A stretch of 64,000 bases of DNA, taken from the NCBI RefSeq assembly GCF_008368715.1, contig NZ_SMRS01000009.1, positions 49,942 to 113,941 of the forward strand, read 5' to 3'. Of the stretch, positions 53,867-63,517 are shown piece after piece. Numbering within the stretch: the stretch's first letter is position 1; the number at the start of each line of letters is the position of its first letter. The notes under the pieces were generated by a model. The model was not told the origin of the DNA. It searched no databases and saw nothing but the letters and a program-made list of their open reading frames with translations. Source of the DNA: Nitrincola tapanii (GTDB lineage Bacteria > Pseudomonadota > Gammaproteobacteria > Pseudomonadales > Balneatricaceae). Made by a program: the position numbers and the translations under genes.

Positions 53867-56239
53867 ATGACTGTCACTAGCCGTTTAACGCCCGATCAGC
53901 TCTATAAGGTATGTGATCCTCAGGACCTTCCTTTCCGCACCACAGAAACTCTCGAACCCTTCAGCGGCTTTTTTGGTCAGGAACGAGCTATTGAAGCGAT
54001 GGAATTCGGGATCAATATGCAACGTCCGGGTTACAACCTCTTTGTGATGGGAAATCCGCACACCGGACGTTTTTCCTTCGCGATGGAAAGTCTGCGTGGC
54101 TACGCTAAAAAACAAGCGAAGCCCAGTGATTGGTGTTACCTAAATAATCTCTCGGATGCGCGTTATCCTGTCATCTTGGAATTGCCCGCAGGCAAAGCCG
54201 TACAACTGCGTAAAGATGTGGATAACCTGTTGGAAAGTTTGTTGACAGATTTGCCGGCTGCGTTTGAAAGTCCCGGTTATCAGCGCATGAAAAGCCGTAT
54301 CGAACGTGATTTTAACCGGCGTTATGACCAAGCTATCGATCTAGTTGAGCGTCAGGCACGTGAATACAATATTGCGGTGTATCGCGATGCGGCCAGTATC
54401 GGTTTTACACCGGTTGCTGACGGTCAAGCGATGGATGAGGCGGTATTTTCACAGCTGCCTGAAGAGGAACGCTTAACCTTTCAGCGCCATATAGAAGAGC
54501 TAGAAGAACAGTTGAATGAGGCGCTCACGGAGCTGCCAAAGTGGCGTCGTGATGCTTCGGCTGACATTAAAAAGTTGGATCGAGAGACTGCCCAGCGCAC
54601 GCTGAATCCGCTCTTTTCCGCCCTGCGTGAACGCTACAACGCTCTACCCGGAGTGGTGAATTATCTCAATCATCTGGAAAGAGATCTGATCAAAAATGCC
54701 AATGAGTTATCCACAGATGAGCGCTTGTTAGAAGCACGTGCTGACCAACAGCGGAGTAGTGTATTAGATGAGAGCTACGGCTTGAATCTAATTGTGGATA
54801 ACAATAAAACCAAAGGCGCTCCGGTGATCTATGAAGCGCATCCCAGCTATGAAAATCTCTTTGGGCGCATCGAGTACACCAGCGAAATGGGGGCGATGAT
54901 CACCAACTTTAAACTGATCCGTCCGGGAGCGTTGCATCGTGCCAATGGCGGTTATTTGGTGTTGGAAGCGGAAAAACTACTCGAACAGCCTTTTGTCTAC
55001 AGTGCGCTCAAGCGTGCGTTAAAATCCCATGAGATTCGGATCGAAAACCCGATCAGTGAATACACTGGGGTGAGTACCATCACACTCAATCCTCAGCCGG
55101 TTAAGTTAAAGGTTAAGATTGTCTTAATCGGGAGTCGTGAAACCTATTATCTACTGCAAGAGCTGGATCACGATTTTGAGAAGATGTTTCGTGTGGTCGT
55201 TGATTTTGATGAAGATGTACGACGCACAGCGAACAGCATTCGTAACTATGCTCGTTTGATGAAAACGCTGGCAACAGAAGAAGGTCTGGCACCTCTCAAG
55301 CGTCAGGCGGTAGCGCGCTTGGTTGAGCACAGTTCACGTCTAGCCGAAGATCAAGAACTCTTATCTGCTCATATCGGTGAGCTGGTGGATCTTCTGTGTG
55401 AGGCCGACTATCGACGTAAACAAAAAAGTGAGGAGCTGATTACCGCGGCACATGTTGAAATGGCATTACAGGCCAAGGAGCGCCGCACGGCTCGTCTCTC
55501 GGAAAAGATTTTGGAAAGTATTCTGAACCGTACGGTACTGATCGATACCGAAGGTGAAACCATAGGTTGTGCGAATGGTTTAACCGTTTTACAGGTGGGC
55601 GATGTTTCTTTTGGTACACCTGCACGTATTACCGCGACGGTGAATCCTGGCAACCGAGGGATCGTTGATATAGAGCGGGAAGTGACCCTGGGTCAACCTA
55701 TTCATTCTAAAGGAGTTTTGATCCTAACCGGTTATCTAGGCCATAAATATGCCCGTGATTTTCCTTTAAGCCTCTCTGCGAGTATCGCAATGGAGCAATC
55801 CTATGGCTATATCGATGGTGACAGTGCGTCCTTAGCGGAGATCTGTACGTTGATTTCCGCGCTCACGCATATTCCTATCCGCCAACATTACGCCACAACC
55901 GGTTCGATCAATCAGTATGGTGAGGTGCAGGCGATTGGTGGCGTGAATGAAAAAATTGAAGGCTTTTTCCGCTTGTGCAAAACCCGCGGACTGACCGGAG
56001 AACAGGGTGTGATCATTCCCAAAGCTAACATTCGCAATTTGATGCTGAAAAAAGAGGTCGTGGATGCGGTGAAGGCGGGTGAGTTTTCGATACATGCCGT
56101 TGGCCATGTCGATGAGTGTTTGGAAGTCTTGATGGGTCGTAAAGCCGGCATCCGCAAAGACGATGGTCATTTTACCCAACGCAGTATCAATGCGGCGGTG
56201 GTGAATCGCTTGCGTGAAGTAGCGAAAGCCAAGGCTTAA
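53867..56239 (+). CDS. Lon-like ATP-dependent protease (LonB/YcbZ-type, COG1067)
   Basis: 790 residues from the second ATG, because GAGGG sits 8 bases before it and only 2 before the first ATG at 53861. The N-terminal degenerate AAA region has GNPHTGRFSFAM where a P-loop would be: the usual Lys is Arg. A coiled-coil insertion spans about 160-270. GGYLVLEAEKLLEQPF and the AAA lid follow. The C-terminal Lon protease domain has catalytic Ser653 (DGDSAS) and Lys696 (NEKIEG), 43 residues apart as in Lon. The role is likely quality control or a stress-linked protease; target unknown. Confidence 0.92.
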   Translation: MTVTSRLTPDQLYKVCDPQDLPFRTTETLEPFSGFFGQERAIEAMEFGINMQRPGYNLFVMGNPHTGRFSFAMESLRGYAKKQAKPSDWCYLNNLSDARYPVILELPAGKAVQLRKDVDNLLESLLTDLPAAFESPGYQRMKSRIERDFNRRYDQAIDLVERQAREYNIAVYRDAASIGFTPVADGQAMDEAVFSQLPEEERLTFQRHIEELEEQLNEALTELPKWRRDASADIKKLDRETAQRTLNPLFSALRERYNALPGVVNYLNHLERDLIKNANELSTDERLLEARADQQRSSVLDESYGLNLIVDNNKTKGAPVIYEAHPSYENLFGRIEYTSEMGAMITNFKLIRPGALHRANGGYLVLEAEKLLEQPFVYSALKRALKSHEIRIENPISEYTGVSTITLNPQPVKLKVKIVLIGSRETYYLLQELDHDFEKMFRVVVDFDEDVRRTANSIRNYARLMKTLATEEGLAPLKRQAVARLVEHSSRLAEDQELLSAHIGELVDLLCEADYRRKQKSEELITAAHVEMALQAKERRTARLSEKILESILNRTVLIDTEGETIGCANGLTVLQVGDVSFGTPARITATVNPGNRGIVDIEREVTLGQPIHSKGVLILTGYLGHKYARDFPLSLSASIAMEQSYGYIDGDSASLAEICTLISALTHIPIRQHYATTGSINQYGEVQAIGGVNEKIEGFFRLCKTRGLTGEQGVIIPKANIRNLMLKKEVVDAVKAGEFSIHAVGHVDECLEVLMGRKAGIRKDDGHFTQRSINAAVVNRLREVAKAKA

Positions 56240-56266
56240 ACGACAGCGGGATAATTCGAGTCAAAG

Positions 56267-56644
56267 ATGTCAGTAATTAAAGGGTTTCTGTTTCTGCTGG
56301 GCTTTCTGTTGTTAGGTGATGTGCTGGCGGCACTGTTCAATCTACCCATCTCAGCAGGTGTGTTGGGCATGCTGTGCTTGACCTTTTGGTTGCTAGTGCG
56401 TGGACGTATGCAGGAGGATTTACAAGCCGTGGCGCAGCCTCTGATCGGCTTGTTGGCTCTCTTGATTATGCCGGGTGTTGTCGGGGTATTTTTTGTGGCC
56501 GGTGATTATTTGGATCAATGGCTGGCCATTTTTCTGGCGCTGGTGATCGGCACTTGCTTGAGTGTTTTTACCACCCTAGTGTTGATGTCGAAATTGACCC
56601 CTACAGCATCTAAGCAAGAGACGGCTGAGGATGTTCAGTCATGA
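56267..56644 (+). CDS. CidA/LrgA family membrane protein
   Basis: 125 residues, four hydrophobic segments; holin-like CidA/LrgA family. Motifs: FLLLGDVLAALFNLPISAGVLGMLCL near the N-terminus (core NLPISAGVLGMLCL) and LLALLIMPGVVGVFF. Family roles include murein hydrolase export control and, in some bacteria, pyruvate or 3-hydroxypropionate transport. It overlaps the next gene by 4 bases (ATGA), so the two are co-translated. Confidence 0.92.
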   Translation: MSVIKGFLFLLGFLLLGDVLAALFNLPISAGVLGMLCLTFWLLVRGRMQEDLQAVAQPLIGLLALLIMPGVVGVFFVAGDYLDQWLAIFLALVIGTCLSVFTTLVLMSKLTPTASKQETAEDVQS

Positions 56645-57369
56645 TCCTTGAGTCGCTCAAACAACAGCTACTGCTCACCCCCTACCTAGCCATCGCTCTG
56701 ACACTCAGTGCATTTTTTCTAGGCAATTATCTATTTCAAAAAATGGGCCGTCCGACCTGGTGCCCAGGCATTCTATTGGCAGCGCTTTTGGTGGGCCTAT
56801 TTCTTGGGTTGATGCAGATCAGTTATCAGGAATATCAACAGGGCGCCGCTTGGTTGGTGGCTTTATTGGGGCCTGCAACCGTTGCCTTGGGTGTGCCTTT
56901 ATATCAGCAGATGCATCATATTCGTCGTCTCTGGCGCCCGATTTTGCTGACACTTCCCTTAGCGGCAATGTTAGCGGCTTTTTACTCGGTATTTTTGGCT
57001 TGGCTGGCAGGAGGCAGTTCCGTGTTGCTGGCCTCCTTGGCGGCTAAATCCGTTACCGCACCGATTGCGATTGGTATTACCGAGCAGTTGGGAGGGCAAA
57101 TTCCTCTGCTGATGGGAGGGTTATTGATTACAGGGGTAATGGCGACTCTGTGGGTGAATCTACTCTGTCGTGCTTTGCAGATTACCGATCATCGTGTCAT
57201 AGGGTTTGCTTTGGGAATCAATGGGCATGCGATCGGTACGGTGCGGGCATTTGAAATCAGCCCCACTGCCGGTGCGTTTTCATCACTGGGCATGGGGCTG
57301 ACGGGTGTCTTCACAGCACTACTGTTGCCTTGGGCTTGGAATCTTCTGGGCTTGGCAGTTGTAGCCTGA
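56641..57369 (+). CDS. LrgB family membrane protein
   Basis: 242 residues with about seven hydrophobic segments. LrgB signature: GPATVALGVPLYQQM near 77-91 and AAKSVTAPIAIGITEQLGG near 137-155, and the later GFALGINGHAIGTVRAFE. It forms a pair with the LrgA-type gene. It ends 9 bases from the convergent carbonic-anhydrase-like gene. Confidence 0.93.
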   Translation: MILESLKQQLLLTPYLAIALTLSAFFLGNYLFQKMGRPTWCPGILLAALLVGLFLGLMQISYQEYQQGAAWLVALLGPATVALGVPLYQQMHHIRRLWRPILLTLPLAAMLAAFYSVFLAWLAGGSSVLLASLAAKSVTAPIAIGITEQLGGQIPLLMGGLLITGVMATLWVNLLCRALQITDHRVIGFALGINGHAIGTVRAFEISPTAGAFSSLGMGLTGVFTALLLPWAWNLLGLAVVA

Positions 57370-57377
57370 TAAGAGGG

Positions 57378-57935
57378 TTATGACTGGGTTGAGTCTTGTG
57401 CCCAGTCTTCCTCTAGATGTTGATCTTTCAAGCGCACATAGTTTTGCGCACTGTAGGTGAAAAAGCTCAGCTCTTTTTCTGTCAGGGGGCGTACCTGTTT
57501 GACCGGACGGCCAATATAGAGATGGCCAGATTCCAAACGTTTTCCCGGTGGCACTAGGCTACCGGCACCAATCACCACATCATCTTCAACCACGGCACCG
57601 TCCATCACGGTCGAGCCCATACCGACCAGAACACGATTGCCGATCACACAGCCATGTAACAACACTTGATGACCCAGCGTAACATCCTCACCAATAATCA
57701 AAGGAAAGCCGTCTGGGTTATAGGGACCTGCGTGCGTAATATGGAGAATGGCGCCATCTTGCACGCTGGTGCGTGCCCCGACACGGATAAAGTGCATGTC
57801 ACCCCGAATGACCGCCAGTGGCCAGATGGAAACATCATCACCGAGTACCACATCGCCAAGCACCACGGCGCTTGGATCGACAAAGACACGCTCACCCAGT
57901 TTGGGTGTTTTACCTTGATAGGAACGTATTTTCAT
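57378..57935 (-). CDS. Gamma-carbonic-anhydrase-like protein (YrdA family)
   Basis: 185 residues from the ATG giving MKIRSYQGKTPKLGERVFVD, with AGGTAAG just upstream; the longer frame reaching 58067 is divergent-promoter sequence. It has a left-handed beta-helix of hexapeptide repeats. Zinc-ligand histidines are in ILHITHAG (about 71-78) and LGHQVLLHGCVIGN (about 92-105). It resembles gamma-type carbonic anhydrases such as YrdA; catalytic activity in this subgroup is uncertain. Confidence 0.92.
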   Translation of the reverse strand: MKIRSYQGKTPKLGERVFVDPSAVVLGDVVLGDDVSIWPLAVIRGDMHFIRVGARTSVQDGAILHITHAGPYNPDGFPLIIGEDVTLGHQVLLHGCVIGNRVLVGMGSTVMDGAVVEDDVVIGAGSLVPPGKRLESGHLYIGRPVKQVRPLTEKELSFFTYSAQNYVRLKDQHLEEDWAQDSTQS

Positions 57936-58040
57936 TACACTTACCTGAATCAGTTGAAAACCAAGAAGCCTTTCCCCATTGTATAACAATTGTCGCCGTG
58001 CGCTGTCGGCTGAGGTCTTTTTTGTTTCGGAGTCTGCACC

Positions 58041-60080
58041 ATGAATAATCCGTTGTTGGAAAACCATCTTCTACCGCCGTTCAGTCAAATTCAGGTGGAA
58101 CAGATTGAGCCTGCTATCGATCAGTTGTTAGAAGAAAATCGCGCCTTGATCAAAGAGATTGCAGAAAGTGAGCAGTTACTTACATGGCAGGATCTGGTCA
58201 TTCGATTAGATGAGAGTGGTGATCGTTTGTCAGCAGCTTGGGGAGTGGCTTCACATCTTAACAGCGTGATGAATTCGGATGCTCTGCGTGAAGCCTACAA
58301 CCGCTGCTTACCCAAGATGTCGGCTTATTGGACAGAGTTGGGACAGAATTTAGGCTTGTTCAAAGCCTATGAGCGTCTTGCTGAAAGCCAAGCCTTTGCA
58401 CAGCTGAATCCGGCTCAACAGCGTGTGATTCGAAATAGTCTGCGTGATTTTCGTCTCTCTGGTATTGCTTTACCGGAAGCGGAAAAGAAGCGTTATGCCG
58501 AGATACAAGCACGTCTTTCTGAATTGAATAATAAGTTTTCTGAAAACCTCCTAGATGCGACTCAGGGTTGGTATTACCACACTACCCAGGTTGAAGCTTT
58601 AGCGGGCTTGCCTGAAGATGCGCTGGAAGCCGCAGCGTCGGCAGCTCGCAGCCGTGATCTTCAGGGCTGGGTGATTACCTTAGACTTTCCAGCTTACTAT
58701 GCCGTTATGACCTATGCGGAGAACACAAATCTGCGCGAAACGCTATATCGGGCTTACTCAACACGCGCCTCCGATCAAGGTCCGAATGCGGGCCAGTGGG
58801 ATAACTCAGCCGTGATGGATGAGATCCTGAGTTTGCGCCATGAGTTGGCCCAGCTCCTGGGGTTTGAGTCTTATGCTCATTACTCTTTAGCGACTAAAAT
58901 GGCCGACACACCGGAGCAGGTGCAAGGGTTTTTAGAGGATTTGGCTCAACGTAGCCGCCCTGTCGCAGAGGCGGATCTGCACGCCTTACAAGCTTTTGCT
59001 CAAGAAACGACGGGTGTGGATAAACTAGAGCCTTGGGACATCAGTTTTTTTGCGGAAAAGCTCAAGCAAGCTCGCTACGCCATTTCACAGCAGGCATTAC
59101 GCCCCTACTTCCCTTTGCCTCAGGTGTTGAAAGGCTTATTTAAGATGACTGAGCGCCTGTTTGGTGTTGAGGTGGAAGAGCTGGACGATGCTGACACTTG
59201 GCATCCCGAAGTACGCTTCTTCCGCTTGAGTCGTGAAGGTGAAACACTGGCGTATTGTTATCTCGATCCTTTTGCGCGTGCCAACAAGCGTGGTGGTGCT
59301 TGGATGGGGACCTGTCGCGTACGGCGTCGACGCTTGGATGGCAGTTTACAATTGCCAGTGGCCTATCTGGTTTGTAATTTCACACCGCCGGTGGGAGATA
59401 CGCCGGCACTTCTGACCCATGATGAAGTGACAACCCTCTTCCATGAGTTTGGTCATGGTCTGCATCATATGCTGACGCGTATGGAGTACAGCGATATCAG
59501 TGGGATAAATGGTGTCGCTTGGGATGCCGTCGAGTTACCCAGTCAGTTTATGGAAAACTGGTGTTGGGAAGCGGAAGGCTTAGCTGAAATATCCGCACAC
59601 TATCAGAGTGCAGAACCTCTGCCCCAAGATATGTTAGATAAGATGCTGGCGGCGAAGCATTTCCAAGCCGGTATGATGATGGTGCGCCAATTGGAGTTTT
59701 CCCTGTTTGATCTCAGACTCCACCGTGAGTATCAACCCGGACAGACGCAAATTCAGGCGGTATTGAATGATGTTCGGGATCAGGTTTCGGTGCTGAAACC
59801 ACCCCGTGAAAATCGTTTCCAACATAGTTTCAGCCATATCTTTGCCGGAGGTTATGCCGCCGGTTATTACAGCTATAAATGGGCTGAAGTACTCTCGGCC
59901 GATGCTTTCTCACGTTTTGAAGAAGAGGGTATTTTTAGTGCTGAGGCTGGACGTGATTTTCGTGAGCAGATCCTAGAGAAGGGTGGCTCAGAAGAACCCA
60001 TGAATCTATTTATTGCCTTCCGTGGCCGCGAACCAAGCGTTGATGCTTTATTGCGCCACTCCGGCATTACGCAAGGGTAA
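58041..60080 (+). CDS. prlC: Oligopeptidase A (M3 metallopeptidase)
   Basis: Cytoplasmic zinc oligopeptidase that degrades signal-peptide fragments and short peptides. The 679 residues match E. coli PrlC (680). The zinc motif HEFGH is in TTLFHEFGHGLHHML near residue 470, with the third ligand Glu about 28 residues later in WDAVELPSQFMENW. It begins NNPLLENHLLPPFSQI. GGAG lies 9 bases before the ATG. It is followed by the YheV-type gene with a 5-base gap, the conserved prlC-yheV order. Confidence 0.97.
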   Translation: MNNPLLENHLLPPFSQIQVEQIEPAIDQLLEENRALIKEIAESEQLLTWQDLVIRLDESGDRLSAAWGVASHLNSVMNSDALREAYNRCLPKMSAYWTELGQNLGLFKAYERLAESQAFAQLNPAQQRVIRNSLRDFRLSGIALPEAEKKRYAEIQARLSELNNKFSENLLDATQGWYYHTTQVEALAGLPEDALEAAASAARSRDLQGWVITLDFPAYYAVMTYAENTNLRETLYRAYSTRASDQGPNAGQWDNSAVMDEILSLRHELAQLLGFESYAHYSLATKMADTPEQVQGFLEDLAQRSRPVAEADLHALQAFAQETTGVDKLEPWDISFFAEKLKQARYAISQQALRPYFPLPQVLKGLFKMTERLFGVEVEELDDADTWHPEVRFFRLSREGETLAYCYLDPFARANKRGGAWMGTCRVRRRRLDGSLQLPVAYLVCNFTPPVGDTPALLTHDEVTTLFHEFGHGLHHMLTRMEYSDISGINGVAWDAVELPSQFMENWCWEAEGLAEISAHYQSAEPLPQDMLDKMLAAKHFQAGMMMVRQLEFSLFDLRLHREYQPGQTQIQAVLNDVRDQVSVLKPPRENRFQHSFSHIFAGGYAAGYYSYKWAEVLSADAFSRFEEEGIFSAEAGRDFREQILEKGGSEEPMNLFIAFRGREPSVDALLRHSGITQG

Positions 60081-60085
60081 AATGT

Positions 60086-60367
60086 ATGTCTGTGGTAAAG
60101 CGTTTTATTGCGGGAGCGGTTTGTCCGCGCTGTGGCAAGATGGATTGTGTGCGGATGTATCGTGATGAGGAGCGTGAGCATCGCGAATGTGTGGAGTGTG
60201 GTTTTAGTGACTCATTACGCCTAGATGGCCGCCCTGAGCCGACAGAGCTGGAAACCCGCGTGAATAGTGAGAAACCGAAATCGATTCCAAGGTTGGAAGC
60301 CGATGAAGTGCAGGTACAACCGCTCAAGTTCTATGTAAAACCCAAACAGGCACGCAAAGATCACTGA
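60086..60367 (+). CDS. yheV: YheV family zinc-ribbon protein
   Basis: 93 residues. CPRCGK (about 13-18) and CVECGF (about 35-40) form a zinc ribbon after the typical VKRFIAGAVCP start. The C-terminal half is polar and basic. Function unknown; it is found directly downstream of prlC in many Gammaproteobacteria. Confidence 0.92.
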   Translation: MSVVKRFIAGAVCPRCGKMDCVRMYRDEEREHRECVECGFSDSLRLDGRPEPTELETRVNSEKPKSIPRLEADEVQVQPLKFYVKPKQARKDH

Positions 60368-60427
60368 TCCCCCTGCTTTTCCTTCTATACGCCAGACACC
60401 CGCAGGGTGATCTGGCTGAGAGTGTTT

Positions 60428-61300
60428 ATGCATTCCAGCCTTGTCTATATGCTGATCTCAGCCCTGGGTTTTGCCTTGATGGCGGCTTGTGTGAAAGCGG
60501 TCAGTGCTTACGCAATTCCTTTGCTAGAAATAGTCGCAGCACGTGCCGCGATTTCACTGCTGATTAGCTATCTGGATGTGAAGCGTAAAGGCATTTCAGT
60601 TTGGGGGAATGAGCGAGGTTTACTCTTTGCACGAGGTCTTGTAGGTTCTCTAGCCTTAGTGTGTGTTTACTACGCTGTGAGTACCTTGCCTTTGGCTGAG
60701 GCCAGTGTTTTACAGTTTACCTATCCCGCTTTTACCGCACTCTTAGCGCTGATTTTTCTGCGTGAAGCGATACAGTTGCGGACGCTGCTCTGCTTAGGTT
60801 TCAGCTTCTTCGGCTTGCTCGTGATGTTGCAACCGCAGTGGCAAGAATCTGGGCTTGGCGGGGGGATGGATGCGCTGCCTCTATTCAGTCTGGTGGCTGC
60901 TTTAGCGGGCGCTTTTGGCAGTGCCGTGGCATATGTGTTGGTTCGGCGTTTAAGCCAGACGGAAGACAGCTCGGTGATTATTTTCTATTTCCCGCTGGTA
61001 GCTCTGCCCGGCTCTTTGCTGTTTCTCGGCCAGGATTTTGTGATGCCGAGCTTGCCGGCTTTGCTTTTATTGCTGGGTGTCGGGGTTTTTACTCAGATAG
61101 GTCAGGTAGGTTTGACTAAAGCGATGGCACTGGAAGGCGCCGCGAAGGTGAGTGCCTATGCTTATGTTCAGGTGGTGTTTGCTGCCCTACTCGGCTGGTT
61201 CTTTTTCCAAGAAATTCCCAGTCTGTGGACACTGTTAGGCGGTGTGCTCATCCTGTTCGGTGCTCTAGCGAATAGCTGGCCGCAGCGTCGAAACTGTTAG
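60428..61300 (+). CDS. DMT-superfamily (EamA) permease
   Basis: 290 residues from the ATG at 60428; in-frame GTG codons at 60407 and 60422 are possible. Ten hydrophobic segments arranged as two EamA repeats, starting YMLISALGFALMAACVKAV and, in the second half, LFSLVAALAGAFGSAVAYVL. RARLG-type loop residues are modest, and the substrate cannot be told (amino acids, nucleosides or S-adenosylmethionine are known in relatives). It is convergent with znuB. Confidence 0.9.
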   Translation: MHSSLVYMLISALGFALMAACVKAVSAYAIPLLEIVAARAAISLLISYLDVKRKGISVWGNERGLLFARGLVGSLALVCVYYAVSTLPLAEASVLQFTYPAFTALLALIFLREAIQLRTLLCLGFSFFGLLVMLQPQWQESGLGGGMDALPLFSLVAALAGAFGSAVAYVLVRRLSQTEDSSVIIFYFPLVALPGSLLFLGQDFVMPSLPALLLLLGVGVFTQIGQVGLTKAMALEGAAKVSAYAYVQVVFAALLGWFFFQEIPSLWTLLGGVLILFGALANSWPQRRNC

Positions 61301-61362
61301 ACCGCTAAACACCGAGCCATCATGCCGCCTTCTAGAGTTTCAGATCTCAGTCTGCGGCGAGA

Positions 61363-62151
61363 TTAGACACGTCGGCTCGGCAGGCTATAGAGGAATAAAA
61401 ATAGCAATAACGCACAGACCACTACAGACGGCCCGGCAGGGGTATCAAGATGCCAAGAGGCTAGGATGCCCCCGCTCACGGCCAACATCCCTAGTACGGA
61501 AGCAAACAGGGCCATCTGTTCTGGTGTGCGTGCCAGGCGTCGTGCGGCAGCAGCGGGGATAATGAGCAGTGAAGTGATCAATAAGATCCCGACAAGTTTC
61601 ATGGCGATGGCGATGACGACCGCGATCATCAGCATCAGTGCTAGACGCACCTGACCGACGCGTACCCCTTCAACGCGCGCTAACTCTTCATTGATGGTAA
61701 TCGCCAGCAGTGGATTCCATAAGCGCCAGAGCAGGAGGAGAATCAATCCACCGCCTCCCCATACCCAGAGTAGATCCGTAGGGGCTAAGGCCAATAGATC
61801 TCCAAACAGGTATTCCATCAAATCGATTCGTATGGAATCCAGCAGCGCTACAGTGACCAAGCCAATTGAAAGTGTGGAGTGCGCCATAATTCCTAACAGA
61901 GTGTCGGTCGCGACCCAATGCTGCTTTTGCAGGAAGACTAAAATCACAGCCAGTAGAACACAGCAGAGCATCACCGCCAGATTGAGATTGACCTTGAACA
62001 AAAAGCCGAGCGCGACGCCCATCAGTGCGGAATGCGCCAGGGTATCACCAAAGTAGGCCATGCGTCGCCAGACCACAAAGGTGCCCAGTGGCCCGGCCAC
62101 CAGTGCCACACCCAGCCCGCCGAGAAGCGCTAACCAAAGAAACTCAGGCAT
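61363..62151 (-). CDS. znuB: Zinc ABC transporter permease ZnuB
   Basis: Membrane permease of the ZnuABC zinc importer. 262 residues from the ATG giving [20 protein letters not shown], the family start; the longer frame overlaps znuC. About eight membrane segments. ABC-3 family blocks: [30 protein letters not shown] (core [17 protein letters not shown]) and [13 protein letters not shown]. Its ATG overlaps the znuC stop by 8 bases, so the two are co-translated. Confidence 0.96.
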   Translation of the reverse strand: MPEFLWLALLGGLGVALVAGPLGTFVVWRRMAYFGDTLAHSALMGVALGFLFKVNLNLAVMLCCVLLAVILVFLQKQHWVATDTLLGIMAHSTLSIGLVTVALLDSIRIDLMEYLFGDLLALAPTDLLWVWGGGGLILLLLWRLWNPLLAITINEELARVEGVRVGQVRLALMLMIAVVIAIAMKLVGILLITSLLIIPAAAARRLARTPEQMALFASVLGMLAVSGGILASWHLDTPAGPSVVVCALLLFLFLYSLPSRRV

Positions 62152-62953
62152 GAGGTGTCTCTCCTGAACTGCCCGTATGGCTACATCCTTCTTCGGGAGA
62201 AGGATGATCGAGGATGATGTCACCATGAATATCATGCTCGTGGTCATGGTGATGGTTATATAGGGCAAAAGCTTGCGCGTGACGTTCACCAAAGAGTGCA
62301 ACAAATGAGGGGTCACGACTTACATTAGCGGGATGACCCGAACAGCAGATATGCTGATTTAAGCAGATGACATGGTCAGTTGAAGACATCACCAGGTGCA
62401 GATCATGCGAGATCATCAGGATTCCACATTGGCGCTGATCTCGAATTGAAGCGATCAATTGATAAAGCTCCGCTTGTCCATTTAAATCCACGCCTTGTAC
62501 GGGTTCATCTAATACCAGGAGTTGTGGATCACGTAGAAGCGCACGCGCCAGCATCACCCTCTGAGTTTCCCCACCCGAGAGGTCATGAAAGGAGTGTTCA
62601 AGTAGATGTTCAGCCCCGACCTGACCCAGTGTTTCCTCAAGTTGTTCAGGGTTGGGCTTTAAACCTATATGCAGAAACCGCTTCACCGTGAGTGGCATGG
62701 TGCGGTCAATCTGCAGTTTTTGGGGCATATAACCTATGCGCAGATTCGGCTGGCGCCAGATCTTTCCCGAACTTGGCTGAATCAATCCCAGTACGACACG
62801 CACGAGTGTTGTTTTGCCGGCGCCATTCGGACCGATCAAGGTGGTAATGCAATCATCGTGCAGCCCTAGAGAAACCTGCTTGAGTGCACTATGGCGATTA
62901 AATTCGACGCTCACTTGCTCAAGTCGAATCAAGTCACGGTGTGTATTAGGCAT
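62144..62953 (-). CDS. znuC: Zinc ABC transporter ATPase ZnuC, with His-rich C-terminal tail
   Basis: ATPase energising ZnuB. 269 residues from the ATG giving [18 protein letters not shown]; its start overlaps the zur stop by 8 bases. Walker [10 protein letters not shown] (about 40-48), signature [15 protein letters not shown], Walker [13 protein letters not shown]. The last about 40 residues are unusual: a His/Asp-rich stretch [14 protein letters not shown] then a further His-containing tail. Such tails may bind zinc directly; this is inference. Confidence 0.95.
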   Translation of the reverse strand: MPNTHRDLIRLEQVSVEFNRHSALKQVSLGLHDDCITTLIGPNGAGKTTLVRVVLGLIQPSSGKIWRQPNLRIGYMPQKLQIDRTMPLTVKRFLHIGLKPNPEQLEETLGQVGAEHLLEHSFHDLSGGETQRVMLARALLRDPQLLVLDEPVQGVDLNGQAELYQLIASIRDQRQCGILMISHDLHLVMSSTDHVICLNQHICCSGHPANVSRDPSFVALFGERHAQAFALYNHHHDHEHDIHGDIILDHPSPEEGCSHTGSSGETPHA

Positions 62954-63443
62954 GATGTGAGTGCTCACTCCGGCACGCTGGGCAGATACCAAGCACTTCA
63001 ACGGTTTCTTGTAGAATTTTAAAACCTAACTCGTCCGCTTGAGCCTGTAAGGCTTGATGAAGGCTAGGCATGGAGCGTTCTTCCGCAAGCTGACAGATTT
63101 GGCAGATAAAGAAATAGCTGGAGTGTTCCTGATGCGGTTGCGAGCAGCCTATAAAGGCATTTAACGAAGCCAGGCGGTGTACCAACCCCAGTTCCTGAAG
63201 AAATTCCAGTGCACGGTAGACTGTTGGGGGGGCCGAATTGAATCCGGCTGCAGCTAAGGCTGGCAGAAGATCATAAGCACCGAGTGGTTTGTGGCTTTGC
63301 CAGATCAGCTTAAGCACCAGCTCACGAATCGGTGTCAGACGTTGTTCGCGCTGACGACAGAGGGCACGTGCACGGCTCATCGCTTGGTCGATGCAGTCTT
63401 GGTGATTATGGTGTCCGGCAAAAGCGCAGTGATCAACCGACAT
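62946..63443 (-). CDS. zur: Zinc uptake regulator Zur (Fur family)
   Basis: Zn-dependent repressor. 165 residues. The winged-helix DNA-binding domain (about 30-90) has [25 protein letters not shown] and [20 protein letters not shown] (core [10 protein letters not shown]). The dimerisation domain has CxxC pairs [11 protein letters not shown] and [14 protein letters not shown] for structural zinc. The N-terminus also carries HHNHQD. It is the first gene of zur-znuC-znuB, directly under the Zur operator at 63474-63486, so it should repress itself. Confidence 0.95.
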   Translation of the reverse strand: MSVDHCAFAGHHNHQDCIDQAMSRARALCRQREQRLTPIRELVLKLIWQSHKPLGAYDLLPALAAAGFNSAPPTVYRALEFLQELGLVHRLASLNAFIGCSQPHQEHSSYFFICQICQLAEERSMPSLHQALQAQADELGFKILQETVEVLGICPACRSEHSHHA

Positions 63444-63473
63444 GATTTACTCAACGAATGCAGAAAAGAGTGT

Positions 63474-63486
63474 GTTATATTATAAC
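63474..63486. promoter_or_regulatory. Zur operator between zur-znuCB and znuA
   Basis: GTTATATTATAAC is a perfect 13-bp palindrome (GTTATA-T-TATAAC), identical to the core of the gammaproteobacterial Zur box. It lies 31 bases from each of the divergent zur and znuA starts, where it can repress both transcripts when zinc is sufficient. It overlaps the TATA-like -10 elements on both strands. Confidence 0.9.
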
Positions 63487-63517
63487 TTAAGGTTCGTTTT
63501 ACAGGAAAAAACTCATC

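Noticed and set aside
62152..62316. N-terminal extension of ZnuB overlapping znuC
   Set aside because: The sequence is the frame-shifted complement of the znuC His tail; the ATG at 62151 fits the family and is coupled to the znuC stop.
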